Below are positions 21,830-34,429 of a stretch of 64,000 nt of DNA, in pieces. How positions within the stretch are numbered: position 1 is the first letter of the stretch; the number at the start of each line of letters is the position of its first letter. The translations under genes were made by a program, and so were the position numbers. The DNA comes from Apodemus sylvaticus. Taxonomy: Eukaryota > Chordata > Mammalia > Rodentia > Muridae. Below the pieces are notes generated by a model. That model saw nothing but the letters and a program-made list of their open reading frames with translations. It was not told the DNA's origin and searched no databases. Location of the stretch: assembly GCF_947179515.1 (NCBI RefSeq), contig NC_067472.1:78011684-78075683 (forward strand), given 5' to 3'.

Positions 21830-23215
21830 AAGCTTTCCTTCCCCGGTGGCGGAGAATTGATGTCACCTGTGGGAATCAGTGCGGGTGAGAGAGAAACATC
21901 GGAGTGATCGGGGAGTATAGAATGGTGAGGATTTTCGGATGGTGAGGATTTCATATTTTAAAAGAACGCAACCGTAACCAATATTGTCGCGATGAGGGAG
22001 GAGGCGTGGTTCTCTCCGAAAAGTATACCCACGCTGTTGTCCCTTATCAAGTCTGGGCATCTCGCACACAATCTTAAACCTTTGCAGATTGATAGCTTAC
22101 GCGTGGTGCGGACCAAAGGAAGAAGACCTTGGAATATACAAAATCTCCTTTCCACCTTAGGAAGTCGTCAAACCTCAGTTTCTTACCCGAAAGGGGGTGT
22201 GATTAATACTCACCTCCAAGCTGAATTAGCGTTAAAAGTATTCAAGAAAGTAACCAGTTCTGGCACGGGACCTGTGGCAGTAGTTATTTTTTCGAGATCC
22301 CTTTCAGCCCAGCCGTTTTGGAAACACAGGAATCCATCATGCCGGACAGTTAGCTTCTGTGAAAAGAAAATTGTCGGGTAGGCTACCCCCATCTTAACCC
22401 TCCACCCCTCTTCTGTCCTCATTTGAGTCTTCCAACCATCTCTACCCAGCACTCTTCCCAGGGGGCGCCCTCTCTCCTTTTAACAGAGGACACGCACACT
22501 GACCAAATTTCCTCAACCTGCATTGTATGTAGTCTTTGGGAGCTGTGAAGCCTCGTGCCTTGTCTTTTCAGCCCTGGAGGCTTCCTCTGAACTATCAGCA
22601 GCCAAAGAGACTGTTTTATGCCATGTTGATTTCCTCCTGTGCCCTGGAAAATCCGCTCAACCCAAGCCAGTCTCTTTGCTTCCTTGTCTCTGCTGGGTTT
22701 CCAGCCCTGCTGGAGACTTGGTGGGTGTGGTTTTTTCTGCTTAGGAAGTTAACTCAGGCCAAAACCGTGTCAAGTCACAGTTCGCTAGGACCCCTAGCCT
22801 TAAGCTAAGTAGAGGCACCTTTCAGCTCACGTAACAGTCATGGCTTCCAGAGCAGTGTCTGTCCATTTTAAATCAGCACAGCATTTATTTCAACTGGCAA
22901 GGACTGCTTTGTGGTCTTTTTCTAAACGTATCAAAGATGTACATTTTCATTTATTCCAGTTGTTTATCCATCAAGTTCCTATTAAAATTACACTGCCACA
23001 ATAAAGCCTTCTAGTAATTCTCAGATGAGCTTTGTTTAGAGTCCTTTGCACTAACTTGTAACCTTTCTGAATATGCCTCACAGGTTTTGTTTGGTTTTAC
23101 TGTGCTGGGAATCAAACCAGGTGTCATTCATTGATGCTAGGCAAGTACTCCACTAGGGGCTGCATTTCACTTCTACCTGGAATAATGAATGCTTTCAGCT
23201 TCTCTTTTGACCCCG
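21830..23215. other. Unique intergenic sequence upstream of Fbxl19
   Basis: No SINE, exon or conserved frame recognised. It lies on the side where an antisense transcript divergent from Fbxl19 would run, but I cannot define exons. Confidence 0.5.
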
Positions 23216-23224
23216 AGAAGCCTG

Positions 23225-23395
23225 CAACAGTCCAGCCTGGTGGCACACCTTTAACCCCAGCCCTTGGGAGGCAGAGGCAGGAAGATCTCTGAGTTTGAGT
23301 CCAGCCTGGTCTACAGAGTGAATTCCAGGAAAGCCAGGGTTACACAGAGAAACCCTGCCTCATAAAACAAAAACAAAAAACAAACAACAAAAAGA
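23225..23395 (+). mobile_element. B1 SINE
   Basis: GGTGGCACACCTTTAACCCC to CCCTGCCTC and an A-rich tail. Confidence 0.9.
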
Positions 23396-23754
23396 TGGGC
23401 TTGAGAGAGTGAGCACACAAAGAAAGATTTTAGTTTTTATTCCACCTCAGGCAGTGACTATGCCTTTTTCCCTTTGGCTGGGCTCTGGCCTCACAATCTT
23501 ACTCAGTTGGCTAGTCTGAAAAGAACTGGTGCACGGGAAATGAAGGAGGAAAGGGAAAAGCAGTCACTGTTCCAGGCCATCAAGTTCCTAGAATACAGTA
23601 GTGGGCCTTTGTGTAGACAGGTGTTTTACGGGATGTGAAGAAATAAACAAATTTGCATAAAAGTCTGACAAAAAGGGTGAAATGTAAAAGATTTTAAGTC
23701 TTTCTCGAGAACACACATTTTTATAGCATGTGATACGGAAGTGTCACAGTTGAT

Positions 23755-23935
23755 ATTTCTTTCTTTCTTTCTTTCTTTTTTGGGATTTGTTTTTTTCGAG
23801 ACAGGGTTTCTCTGTGTAGCCCTGGCTGTCCTGGAACTCACTCTGTAGACCAGGCAGGCCTCGAACTCAGAAATTAACCAGCTTCTGCCTCCCAAGTGCT
23901 GGGATTAAAGGTGTGCACCACCACTGCCCAGCACA
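23755..23935 (-). mobile_element. B1 SINE with (TTTC)n
   Basis: (TTTC)n at 23757-23778, then GAGACAGGGTTTCTCTGTGT to CACTGCCCAGC. Confidence 0.9.
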
Positions 23936-24129
23936 GTTGATATTTGTTACACTCAACTATACACAACAGGTAAATGATAGAGCCAGAATTTAAACTCAAG
24001 TCCAGAGCCCAGGTTGAAAATGTCTAACATTTATAGACTGATCAAAATCCAGTTATGTGCATTTAACATGAGCACAGCAAAACTTGCATACAAAATTAGG
24101 CTTCTAATGTATCATCAAAAATTCTAAAC

Positions 24130-24755
24130 TCAGACTGGAGAGAAGACTCAGTAGTTAAGAGCACTGGCTACTCTTCCAAAAGTCCTGAATTCAATTCCCA
24201 GCAACCACATGGTGTCTCATAACCATCTATACTGGAATCTGATGCCCTCTTTTGGTATGCAGATGTGCATGCAGATAGAGTACTCATATACATTAAATAA
24301 ATAAATGTTTTTTTAAAAAATTCAGAAGTCCAAACTAGTTTGCATTATTGGATAAAGGAACAGCTGGAGCCTAGTACCTGCTTCCCCTTTAAACAAAATA
24401 AGGCCTATAGATTTGACTCAGAAGATAAAAGCATTTGGTGTTGCTCTTGCAAAGGATGGGAGTTCAGTTCCCAGCACCCACATCAGGCAGCTCACAACTG
24501 CCTGTAACTCAACTCTGTGGCTCTGACACATCTGGCCTCAGGGCATCTATATGAACATGCACCTAATAACACCAAGATGCACACATGCAGGGGAAAACAA
24601 AAAAACAAACAAACAAACAAAAAAAACAGAGTGGTGGTGCACGTCTTTAATCTCAGTACTCCGGAGGTGGAAGGACTTCTGAATTCAAGGTCATACTGGT
24701 GTACAGAGTAAGTCCCAGGCCGCCAGAGATACACAGAGAAACTCTGTCTTAAAAA
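24130..24755 (+). mobile_element. B2, B3-type and B1 SINE cluster
   Basis: B2 at about 24130-24310, a second B2/B3-type at about 24405-24590, an AAAC run, and B1 at about 24628-24755. Confidence 0.8.
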
Positions 24756-24934
24756 ACACATGCATACATACATACTAAAAATAAAGCTCAAATACCAGAA
24801 TTTAGGTTTTGGAATCAAAAAGCACTATACTTCCTTGTTCCCCACAGTCTGTAGGCCCTATCCTATCAGTTCCGACACCACAAAAGCTTATTGAGAACTA
24901 AGGGACATCTCTTTTCTTATTTTTTCTCTCTCTC

Positions 24935-25090
24935 TCTTTCTTTCTTTCTTTCTTCTTCTTTTTTTAATAGACAGGGTTTCCGTGTGAAGCTCCAGGTGAC
25001 CTAGAACCATGTAGACCAGGCTGGCCTTCAACTCATAGATCCTTTGCCTTCTGATTGCTGTGCTCTATTGAGCAGAGTTTCTGCACCCTA
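24935..25090 (-). mobile_element. Diverged B1 SINE
   Basis: (TCTT)n then GACAGGGTTTCCGTGTGAAG. Confidence 0.65.
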
Positions 25091-25514
25091 CCTACAGATG
25101 GGAGATTGCATCTAAGACACCGGAAAGGATGGGTGTGGCTCAGGTTTATCTGTGGGAAAGCGCTAGACTACCGTGCTTTGAACTCTGAGCTCCATTGCTG
25201 CCACTGAGAAGGGGAAATGGAAGAGAAGGATAAGAAATACTTGCCTTTCCAGTTCATTAGTGAAAATTTTACCCCCAGCAAATACAAGCTGTGGAATGAA
25301 AACACAAGGTGAGCCAAAGAGGCTAATGTAGGAGCATTTCCTCAGCCCAAGAATTTTAAACCAGCCTGAGTGACACAGCAAAGACCCCCTTCTCCAAAGG
25401 AAAGAGAGAAGAAAGGAAAAACAAAACAAAATAAAACAAAAGAACCACATGACTTGGAAAGTCTCAGTAATTTGCCCAGACTGGCCTGGAACTTGTTCTT
25501 CTAGCCACACAGTG

Positions 25515-25925
25515 TGGTTTGAAGGGTTAAATGAGAAAGATCTGTTTTAGGATGTGTGCTCTTGCTAAAGGAGAGGCAGGCTTCATAGGGGGAGGGGTGT
25601 GTGTGTCTGTGTGTGTGGCCTTGTTGGAGGAGGTGTGCCACTGGGAAGGAGTCCTGGCCTAGCTGGAGGTGGTGTGTTACTGTGAAGAAGGTGTGTCATT
25701 GGGGAGGAGGTATCACTAGGGCAGGCTTGGGTTTTCCCAAGCCTCCCCCGACTCCCCGTGTGTTCTCTGCCTCATCCTTGTGGATCGGGATGTGAGCTCT
25801 CAGCTGGTCTTGCTGTGCCTTCGCTCAGTCAGGACAGACTCCACCCCTCTGAACAAGTAAGCCTAATAAAACACTCTCTAAAGCTGGCTTGGTCAGTGTT
25901 TTACCGCAATAGGAAAGTAATTAAA
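25515..25925 (+). repeat. Rodent medium-reiteration repeat
   Basis: It has the GTGTGGCCTTGTTGGAGGAG, TCACTGGGGAGG and GTAAGCC...AATAAAAC landmarks and ends GCAATAGGAAAGTAATTAA. The 60.1-kb copy shows the same family in reverse orientation (GCTGTGAAGAGACACTGTGA). Confidence 0.6.
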
Positions 25926-26764
25926 CCCAGGCTAACCTCAAGGTTGTATTCCTCCTGGGTAGTTGTGGGATTAAAGTTTGTGTTTCCTGCTGCCACAACC
26001 TGTGATGCTTTTAATTTTCTCTCCTCCTCTTCTCTTTGAGACAGCTTCTCACAAGCAAACCCAGACCAGCTTCAAACTCAGGACCTTTCTGCCGGAGCCT
26101 CTTGAATGCTGGCTACACAGCATGTGGGGCCAATGTTCTTTCCCCGTCCTTAGGATGAATCCTACAGCATTTTCACGTGTGTGGTACAAGCTCTCTACCA
26201 ACAAGCTCTCTCCTTTAATCTTCATGCCATGCTGGAGAACAACCGTGCTAGAGTTAACCAAGCATCCTAGCCCTAAGCTCCACCCCAGCTCCTGTTTATT
26301 TTTCTATAAAGATAAGATGGGTGACCATAATTATAGTCAACAAACTAGTGTAGAATAATGTTGAGCAAAAAAAAAAGTTAAGTGAAAAAAATAAGGTGAT
26401 TTATAAAACAATGTATATGGTATCCAATCATTTGTTTCAAAAGGACAAAAAAAAAGGTCTATATGTAAGCAATCAAATACACATAAAATCTCCCAGAAAT
26501 ATCAGGAAAGGCAAGCAAGCTTCCCCTAGGGAAGGGGGCTGCATGCCCGAGGACAGATGAGGACGTCCTGCAAAGCTGTGCTTTGGCTTTTTAGGATATT
26601 GACCCAAAGAAATGCCCTAAGTATAATAACTGTGATAATTGTTTATTTAAACAAAGAGTCACCTGACAGTGGGGTTGCATGCTGTCATACTAGCACTGAG
26701 TCCAGCTTGGGCTGCACAGTTAGACCTTGTCCAGAAAAGAAAAGAAAAGAGAAAAGAAAAGGAA

Positions 26765-26941
26765 GGAGCTGGAGAGATGGCTCAGCAGTGAAGAGCACTG
26801 ACTGCTCTTCTACAGGTCCTGAGTTTAACTCCCTGCACCACATGGTGACTCACAACCATCTGTAATGGAATCTGATGCCCTCTCCTGGTGTGTCTAAAGA
26901 CAGTGACAATGTGCTCACACACATAAAATAAATAAATCTTA

Positions 26942-26985
<44 letters not shown>

Positions 26986-26995
26986 AGAAAAGAAA
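26765..26995 (+). mobile_element. B2 SINE with (GAAA)n tail
   Basis: GGAGCTGGAGAGATGGCTCA head; the 3' tail grades into (GAAA)n at about 26943-26990. Confidence 0.9.
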
Positions 26996-27114
26996 AGAGA
27001 ACAGATGTCATCCCACACAATACCAAAGAACGGAGCTTGGAAAATAGGCCAGCCAACAGAATATTTACCAAGCACACACAGAGCCCTGGGTTTGACCAGC
27101 ACTACATAAAGCCT

Positions 27115-27235
27115 GGCAGGATGGTGGCACTCACCTATCACCAGTACTCAGTAGGTGATGGTGGCAGTCACCTATCACCAGTACTCAGTAGGTGATGGTG
27201 GCAGTCACCTATCACCAGTACTCAGTAGGTGGAGG
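27115..27235. repeat. 37-bp minisatellite, three copies
   Basis: The unit GTGATGGTGGCAGTCACCTA + TCACCAGTACTCAGTAG repeats three times. Each unit contains an internal inverted GGTGA/TCACC pair. Confidence 0.9.
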
Positions 27236-27589
27236 TAGGAAGATTAAAAGATCAAAATCACCCTAAATTATGCAAGGAATTTGAGGCCACCCTAAAATAT
27301 TGGAGATCCCTACATCTCTGATCAAAATAAAAGAGCCGAGTGCTGTGGCGCTCAGGAGACAGAAGCAGTTGGATCTCTGAAGTGGAAATGTCTAATTCCT
27401 TAGTAACCCTAAAGGTACCCAAAGAAATGATATTTGATAAATGGATGTCTTCCATTTTACAGAGTTTGGTAAACTAAAATATATACATCATACTATAGAC
27501 ACATATTCAGGATTTCAATGGGCAACTGCTATAGAGTCAGTTAAGACTGATTCTGTATTTATACATTTGTTAGAAGTTATGGCCACCCC

Positions 27590-28070
27590 GAGCAGTGGTG
27601 GCACACGCCTGTAATTCTAGCACTCTGGGAGGCAGAGGCAGGCAGATTTCTGAGTTCCGAGGCCAGCCAGGTCTACAGAGTGAGTTCCAGGACAGCCAGG
27701 GCAATACAGAGAAACCCTGTCTCAAAAAAACCAAATCAAAAAAAAAGTTATGGTCATTATGGAAATAATCATACAAATTAAAACAGACAATGGCCCAACA
27801 TATGTCACTAATAAGATGAAATATTTTTTTACATATTATAATATATATTATATAATATAACATATATAACATTATGTAAAAAAACAAAAAAAAAAAAACA
27901 AAAAAAAACAAAAACAAAGAAAATAGGCCAGTAGTAGCACAGGCCTTTAATCCCAGCACTTGGGAGGCAGAGGCAGGCAGATTTCTGAGTTTGAGGACAG
28001 CCTGGTCTACAGAGTGAGTTCCAGAACAGCCAGGGCTACACAGAGAAACCCTGTCTCAAAAAAAAAAAAC
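27590..28070 (+). mobile_element. Two B1 SINEs flanking an AT-rich tract
   Basis: B1 at about 27590-27745 and 27920-28065, separated by (TA)-rich sequence at 27828-27880. Confidence 0.9.
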
Positions 28071-28239
28071 ATGTAATATATTTATATATTCCACAATATA
28101 CCATATATATTTATATTGTGTAATATATGTGTTGTATATTTTATGTATATAATACATAATATAAATATGTATAATATAATATAGACATGTCTGCCCCCAG
28201 ACAGTATCACCTTCACAGTTCAAATAAGAACTTTTTTTT

Positions 28240-28600
28240 TGTTTTGTCTTTTTTTTTTTCAAGACAGGGTTTCTCTGTGTAGCCCTGGCTGTTTAGGAAC
28301 TCACTCTGTAGACCAGGCTCACCTTGAACTCAGAAATCCACCTGCTTCTGCCTGCCAAGTGCTGGGATTAAAGGTGTGTGCCACCACTGCCTGGCTTAAA
28401 TAAGATATTTTTTTAAAAGATTTATTTATTTATTTTATGTATGTGAGTACACTATTGCTGTCTTCAAACACACCAGAAGAGGGCATCAGATTCCCATTAC
28501 AGATAGTTGCAAGCCCCCATGTGGTTGCTGGGAATTGAACTCAGGACCTTTGGAAGAGCAATCAGTGCTGGTAACTGCTGAGTCACCTCTCCAGCCCTGA
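28240..28600 (-). mobile_element. B1 then B2 SINE
   Basis: B1 at about 28240-28400 and B2 at about 28410-28597 (GGAATTGAACTCAGGACCTT). Confidence 0.9.
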
Positions 28601-28719
28601 CCCTATCTTGAAGATCGACCTTTCTTCCTTTAGGTCTCCTGAGGCTGGAGCTGGAGCTTCAATAGAGAGGTGCTCATCTCACAGACACAAAGCCGGGGCT
28701 TGATCCCCAGCACACAAAA

Positions 28720-28877
28720 ACAGGTGTGGTGGTGCTCACTTATAACCTCAGCACTTGGGAGACAGAGGCAGGTGGATCTCTGAATTGAGGCCCAGCCCAG
28801 TCCACAGAGTGAGTTCCAGGATGATCAGGACTTCACAGAGAGTCACTGTCTTGAAAATAAAACAAAACAAAGAGAAG

Positions 28878-28918
<41 letters not shown>

Positions 28919-29076
28919 GATTTGTTCCCCCCCCCCCCCCCAGACAGGGTTTCTCTGTGTAGCCCTGGCTGTCCTGAAACTCACTCGGTAGACCAGGCTG
29001 GCCTCGAAATCAGAAATCTGTCTGCCTCTGCCTCCCAGAGTGCTGGGATTATAGGCGTGCGCTACCACCGCCCGGC
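28720..29076. mobile_element. B1 (+), (CT)n, B1 (-)
   Basis: B1 plus strand at 28725-28870, (CT)n at 28881-28916, a C run, then B1 minus strand at 28942-29076: an inverted B1 pair about 70 bases apart. Confidence 0.85.
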
Positions 29077-29639
29077 AAGAGAAGTATTTCTGAAGTCTTT
29101 TTTTTTTTTTTTATACAGAGATAAAATCGTAACCAACCAACACTGAAGCCTCGCTGTTGTGTTTGCTCCAGTACTGGGGATTTGGAGATGGCAGAAGATA
29201 AAGACTGACATAGAACAAGGGTAAGGAACAGTGACCATCGATAGACAAGGGGCCACAAGGATCTGAAAGTCCAAAGGAGTTACAGAATCTAGTAAGGGGT
29301 AAAGGTTAGAGAGCTTCTCCGATGACTCAGAGCTCAGTGGGAGGTTTGGAGGGGAGAAAGGCTGAGTCAGAAGGATGTGCAGGTCAAAGGTAAGATGTCC
29401 TGTGAAACCACCAACAGGGAGGACAAGGAGGGGAGGGCGAAAGGCAGTGCTGGGGGACTCAGAAACTGAAGCTCTTGAAGGCCAGGCTAAGGGATGGAGA
29501 CACTGTCCTGAGGGGACTGGGGGCATGGGGAGGTTCAGGGTAGGAGGAGACAAGAAAGCCTGCTGTCCCCTAAGCTCTTGGATGTCACCAGCCACCAATC
29601 CCCTTGTTCTTCCTATGGCCTTGCTCATTTCTGGATTTG

Positions 29640-29805
29640 TTTTTTTTTTTTTTTTTTTTTTTTTTTTCTGAGACAGGGTTCCTCTGTGTAGCCCTGGCTG
29701 TCCTGGAACTCACTCTGTAAACCAGGTTAGCCTTGAACTCAGAAATCCACCTGCCTCTGCCTCCCAGAGTGCTGGGATTACAGGCGTGCGCCGCCACCTC
29801 CCGGC
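29640..29805 (-). mobile_element. B1 SINE
   Basis: A T run of about 27 then GAGACAGGGTTCCTCTGTGT. Confidence 0.95.
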
Positions 29806-30221
29806 CCTTGCTCATTTCTGAAGCCTGCCACCATGCTCCCATCTTAGACAGGAATGAAGACTTTTAGTCAGGAATGGGGTTGGGTGAATATTGGACCTCA
29901 AAATGAAGTTTCTAGATGATGCTAGGACTGGGCTTGGGTGCCATGAGGGATGAGTAGCCCTTGGGTCTCTGAAGGCCACATTTACAATTAGGACAGGAAT
30001 TAGGCTGACAAGTAAAGTATAGTGGGACATTCTCTCCTCATGGGGGATCCAAGGAGACTGCCCAGGTGGTAAAGTGCTTTCTGCATGAACACAGGAACCC
30101 AAGTTTGATCCCCAGCACTTGCATGAAAGTCTAGGCTTTGGGATTGAGGTCAGTGGTAGAGCATTATATTACAGACCCTGGGTTCAATACAGCACTGGGG
30201 AAAAAAAGATAACTTACGGGG

Positions 30222-30400
30222 CTAGAGATGGCTCAACAATGAAGAATATTTATTAGCTGTAATTGTAGACCAAGGTCAATTCCCCGCACCCACACAACTA
30301 TAACTCTAGTTCGAGGGAATTTGACATCCTTCATTTGGGTTCCATGAACCCCAGATATACACATGGTACATACACATACTTGTAGGCAAAATAAAAACAA
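30222..30400 (+). mobile_element. B2/B3-type SINE
   Basis: GGGGCTAGAGATGGCTCAAC head, A/T-rich end. Confidence 0.7.
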
Positions 30401-30410
30401 ATACATCTGT

Positions 30411-30720
30411 ATTGGTTAGGGTTCTGCAGTGTCACAGACCTGATCGGAATGATTTACAGTCTGTAGTCCAATTAACTCAACAGTGGGCAGCTGTGTTGTT
30501 CCGTCTGCGGCTAGGCGGTTCAGGTGGTCTGCATAAACTGGAGTCCTGAAGAAGTAGGTTCTAACAGATGTGCTGGGAAGTAAGTGCAAGAGGGGAAAGA
30601 AGGAGGAAGCCTTCCTTCTTCCATTGCCCTTAAGTAGGCCTCCAGCAAATGGTGTGGCCCAGATTCAAGGTGTGTCCCACCACCCCAGGATTTGGAAGTG
30701 CTTGGGAGGCAGAGGCAGGC
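30411..30720 (+). repeat. Old rodent interspersed repeat, related to the 58.0-kb copy
   Basis: Shares the opening motif, a CAGCAATGGCTGTC/CAGTGGGCAGCTGTG-like segment and the GAAGTAG segment with 58000-58480. Confidence 0.45.
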
Positions 30721-30724
30721 AGAT

Positions 30725-30990
30725 CTTTGTGAGTTTTTTGTTTGTTTGTTTGTTTTTTGAGACAGGGTTTCTCTATGTAGCCCTGGCTGTCCTGGAACTC
30801 ACTCTGTAGACCAGGCTGGCCTCAAACTCTGAAATCTGCCTGCCTCTGCCTCCCAGAGTGCTGGGATTACAGGCATGGGCCACCACCGCCCGGCTGATCT
30901 TTGTGAGTTTTAAGCTAGCTTGGTCTACATAGTACGTTTCAGAATTGCCAGAGCTATATAGTGAAACCCTGTCTCAAAATACCAACCCAC
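30725..30990. mobile_element. B1 (-) inserted within a plus-strand B1-like copy
   Basis: A GTGCTTGGGAGGCAGAGGCA head near 30700 is interrupted by a minus-strand B1 (about 30735-30893) and resumes with GATCTTTGTGAGTTTTAAGC. The duplicated AGATCTTTGTGAGTTTT on both sides looks like a target-site duplication. Confidence 0.8.
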
Positions 30991-31107
30991 CAATAAAAGG
31001 CCACAAGTCTGCAGGGTCTTTTGTACCTGAAGGACTCAAACTCAACAAGAGATACTTTCTCATTGGTGCTATAGAATCAGCTTAGGTGAGTATCAACAGA
31101 CCACTGT

Positions 31108-31108
31108 A

Positions 31109-31156
<48 letters not shown>
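31108..31156 (+). repeat. (TG)n(AG)n microsatellite
   Basis: About 24 bases of TG then about 26 of GA. Confidence 0.95.
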
Positions 31157-31157
<1 letters not shown>

Positions 31158-31214
31158 ATTTAATTTATCCATAAATAATAAAATTATGCTTTTTAAAGGA
31201 AATTGGATGCAGTT

Positions 31215-31416
31215 GGAAATTGCCATTTTGTGGCCAGACAGTAGTGGTGCATGCCTTTAATCCAAGCACTGATTAAGGCAGGCAGATTTCTGAGTTCAAG
31301 GCCAGCCTGGTCTACAAAGTGAGTTCCAGGACAGCCAGGGATACACAGAGAAACCCTGTCTCAAAGAACAAACAAACAAAACAACCCAAAACACATTTTG
31401 TGAAAAAAAAAATGCA

Positions 31417-31447
<31 letters not shown>

Positions 31448-31480
31448 CTGTGTGTCTGTGTGTGTGTCTGTCTGTCTGTC
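31215..31480 (+). mobile_element. B1 SINE and adjoining (TG)n(TCTG)n
   Basis: B1 at about 31225-31365; (TG)/(TCTG) microsatellite at about 31419-31481. Confidence 0.85.
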
Positions 31481-31678
31481 TGGTCTATGCTCCTATGCAC
31501 ATGCAAGGGGAAGTCAGAGGACAATGTTGCTTGATTGGTAGAGTGTTAGTATTTGAAAAATCCTGGGTTCAATCCGTAGCACTATATACCACACCTGTCA
31601 TCCCAGCCCTGGAGAGGCTGTGGCAGAAGCATCGTTGAATTGTAGGTCAGTCTAAGCTATAGACTGAGTCCCTATCTT

Positions 31679-31709
<31 letters not shown>

Positions 31710-31904
31710 ACAAAAACAAAAACTAAGCAGGGCCTAAGAGCCAGCTCAGAGGGAGCTCACAACCACCTTCAACTCTAGCTATAGAGGATTTAGCGCCATC
31801 TTCTGGGCTCCACAGGCACTTACACCTGCATGTACATAACACATGCACATGTACACAAATAATAAAAATCTTTAAAAACAAAACAAAAAAATGGAATGCC
31901 TGTC

Positions 31905-32175
31905 TCTGTTTCCCTCTTCCTCCCTCCCTCCCTCCCTCCCTCTCTCTCTCCCTTCCTCCCTCCCTCTCTTTCCTTCCCTCCCTCTCTTTCCTTCCCTCCC
32001 TCTCTTTCCTTCCCTCCCTCTCTTTCCTTCCCTCCCTCCCTCTCTTAGTATGTGAGACATGGCCTCAACTGGAACTCACTAAAAAGACCGGGCTGGCCTC
32101 TAACTCACAGAGATCCTCTGCCTCTGCCTCCCTAGTGCTAGGATTAAAGTCGTGTGCCACCAAGCCTCGCACGAG
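31905..32175 (-). repeat. (CCCT)/(CTTT)n pyrimidine tract and adjoining B1
   Basis: Pyrimidine-only run at about 31908-32045, then a diverged B1 to about 32172. Confidence 0.85.
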
Positions 32176-32179
32176 TTCT

Positions 32180-34336
32180 GTTCTTAATACCACAAACAAG
32201 GAAGGAAGTAAAGACCAAATCTCAGAGAGATTAACTTTCTCAAGCCAGTGGTGAACACAGGCAGGCAGGACTTTCCAGCCTACTGACCTTTAAACTGCTA
32301 GGATTCCCAAGAGACTGGCTTCTCTCAAGACCAGAACTGCAAGAGAGCCGGTCAGCCGCTCAGGGCAGGGTGAGACCGGGTGACAGAGCTGCTGACCTTC
32401 CCACCCCCAACACCAAGCTGGTCAATTTGAACAAAAAGAGCTGGCTCTGGGATGGGGGGTGAACCCGCCAGCTCTTCGGTGGGGAGCAGGTAGTGGTGAG
32501 ACTGGTGGGGCTGGCCTTCCCTTCTGGGTGAGGCCACGCACGCCTTCACCTGTGAGTAGCGAAGGAGATCGTATAGCTGTTGCCCTCCGCCCCTCCCTCT
32601 ATTCCCCTGCTATGGCCTGGCCCACGCCTCAGTGCACATGCTCAATAGGCCTTCCCTAATCCCCTGACATCATCACCTACCTAGCACTGGCCCTACCTGC
32701 CAACCTGGCAGCCCCCATCTTTGGAGATGCCGCCTAGAAACCCCCTACTCGAACTGTCTGTCTATGTCCTCAACCTGCTTCCTGAGTCTGCAGTTCATAT
32801 CTGGGACACCCACTCCTGTCCCTGAGCTGGGGACAGGGTCTAGGGTTTACCTGGAGTTTGCTGTGTGATTCCAGGTAAGCAGCTACCTCTTTCTTGATCT
32901 TGGATTCCTTAGTTAATTTTGCCTTCCTCCCCATCCCCAACTTATCATTCTGAACCCTTTTGGTTTCTTAGGCACTTGTCATTGAGAAGACTTTGTGCTG
33001 TTTTATTTTACTCGATTTTACTTTGAGACAGGGTCTCATGTAGTCCAGGCTGGACTCAAAGTCAAGATTCCCCCACTTTAGCCTCCTTACTCCTGGGATT
33101 GTAAGTATGTGCTTTTAGACTGACTGAAACGGTAGTTTTCCTCAGTTTCTGTTTCTTGTTGATCTTCTCCACTGGGGATATTTCCCATTTACCCCAGTGC
33201 CACACACAGTAGGTGCTGTACTCGGTTAAGTGAATGAATGTGAGTTTCTCTCCACAGTATCCTCTACCAGGGGAGGTGGGGTGAACTGTCCTCTGGCCCT
33301 CAAGGTAAGGAGGAGCATTTGGCTGACACACTCTGTCAGAGTGAAAACGGCATCACTCTGTGATGGACAAGTTCCCAAGCTCTGAGGAAGGACCAGAGTG
33401 AGCTCTCCTGCACCTCCGGATATCGCCAGGGAGGAAGCGAGTCTCAGGAGCATGCGCATGAGGCCATCTGCACATGGAGACTGTACCCAGGCAGAGGGTC
33501 AGCCTCAGAGGCTGAGATGTGACTGGGTGAGAACTCCTGTCAGCTGCACATGAGAAGTGTGACTGTCTCCAAGTGCACATCTGCTCTTGGTATAGGTGCT
33601 TTAGCTGGGATTCCAGGTGTCTGGGATATGTTTGTCTGTCTGTGTGTATCTGTACAGATGAGTCTGTATCTGTCTAGGACTCTGGGTATGTAGTACATAC
33701 GAGCCAGATAGGATATGTGCACATAGTCACGCCTAGGAGGGTCAGTTCTGCACGGGCAGGGATTTTCGCCTCTTGTTCCATATTGTGTGCCAAGCACCTG
33801 GAGTAGGGACCAGCTTATGACCCATGAGAACATGTGAGATTGCCTGTGTGGTGCATGTCCCTGTATTCGGGGCACACCTGGGTGTGGGTCATGGGGTTCT
33901 CAAACCACTCCCCCTGCTCCTTTTCCAAACTCCTTGAAAGCCAGGGCCCAGTACCTGGGTCCCCATGGGCGGAGCCGGGGCGGCCTCCTCCTGGGAAACT
34001 GGATCCCAGGACGTGCAGAGCAGCAGGGAGCAGGGCTCCCTTTGTCCCCCATAATCCTCTCCCTCACTTGCCCCCTCCTTTCCAACCACTAGGGTTTAAG
34101 GTCAAATTTGGGGGCCTTAGAGGTCTAGAGTGTCACCTTAGTGTCCCCTTCACTGGATATTCCTTGCCCTGGAGGCTTCTGGTTGACCTGGAATATATGC
34201 CCTCCTCTTGGTCCCTCCCAGAACTCTCTATTCTGTGCCCTGGCTGGGTCTGTGTCATTCTCTGGCAGTGCCTTGTCTGCTGCTTTTCTAGGGAATAGCT
34301 CCCCTCCCTCCTGGGCGGCTCTAGCTTAGTCCCAGG
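32180..34336. other. Ctf2: Mostly unique sequence upstream of Ctf2
   Basis: Apart from an old B1-like fragment near 33015-33115, I see no repeat or exon. As the longest low-repeat stretch next to the Ctf2 TATA box, it is where upstream control elements would be looked for. Confidence 0.5.
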
Positions 34337-34342
34337 TATAAA
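34337..34342 (+). promoter_or_regulatory. Ctf2: TATA box of Ctf2
   Basis: GGTATAAAGC lies 72 bases upstream of the Ctf2 start codon, predicting a start site near 34367. Such a TATA promoter without a CpG island fits a tissue-restricted cytokine gene. Confidence 0.65.
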
Positions 34343-34413
34343 GCTACCCAAGGAACAGGACAGGTGCCCTGGAAAGACCCAGAGACTGCAGAGGAAGGAG
34401 CCAAGGAGGGAGG

Positions 34414-34429
34414 ATGTACTGCCTGCCAG
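34414..34429 (+). CDS. Ctf2: Ctf2 coding exon 1 (16 bases)
   Basis: Encodes MYCLP plus the first base of an Ala codon, followed by a GTGAGTG donor. Confidence 0.9.
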
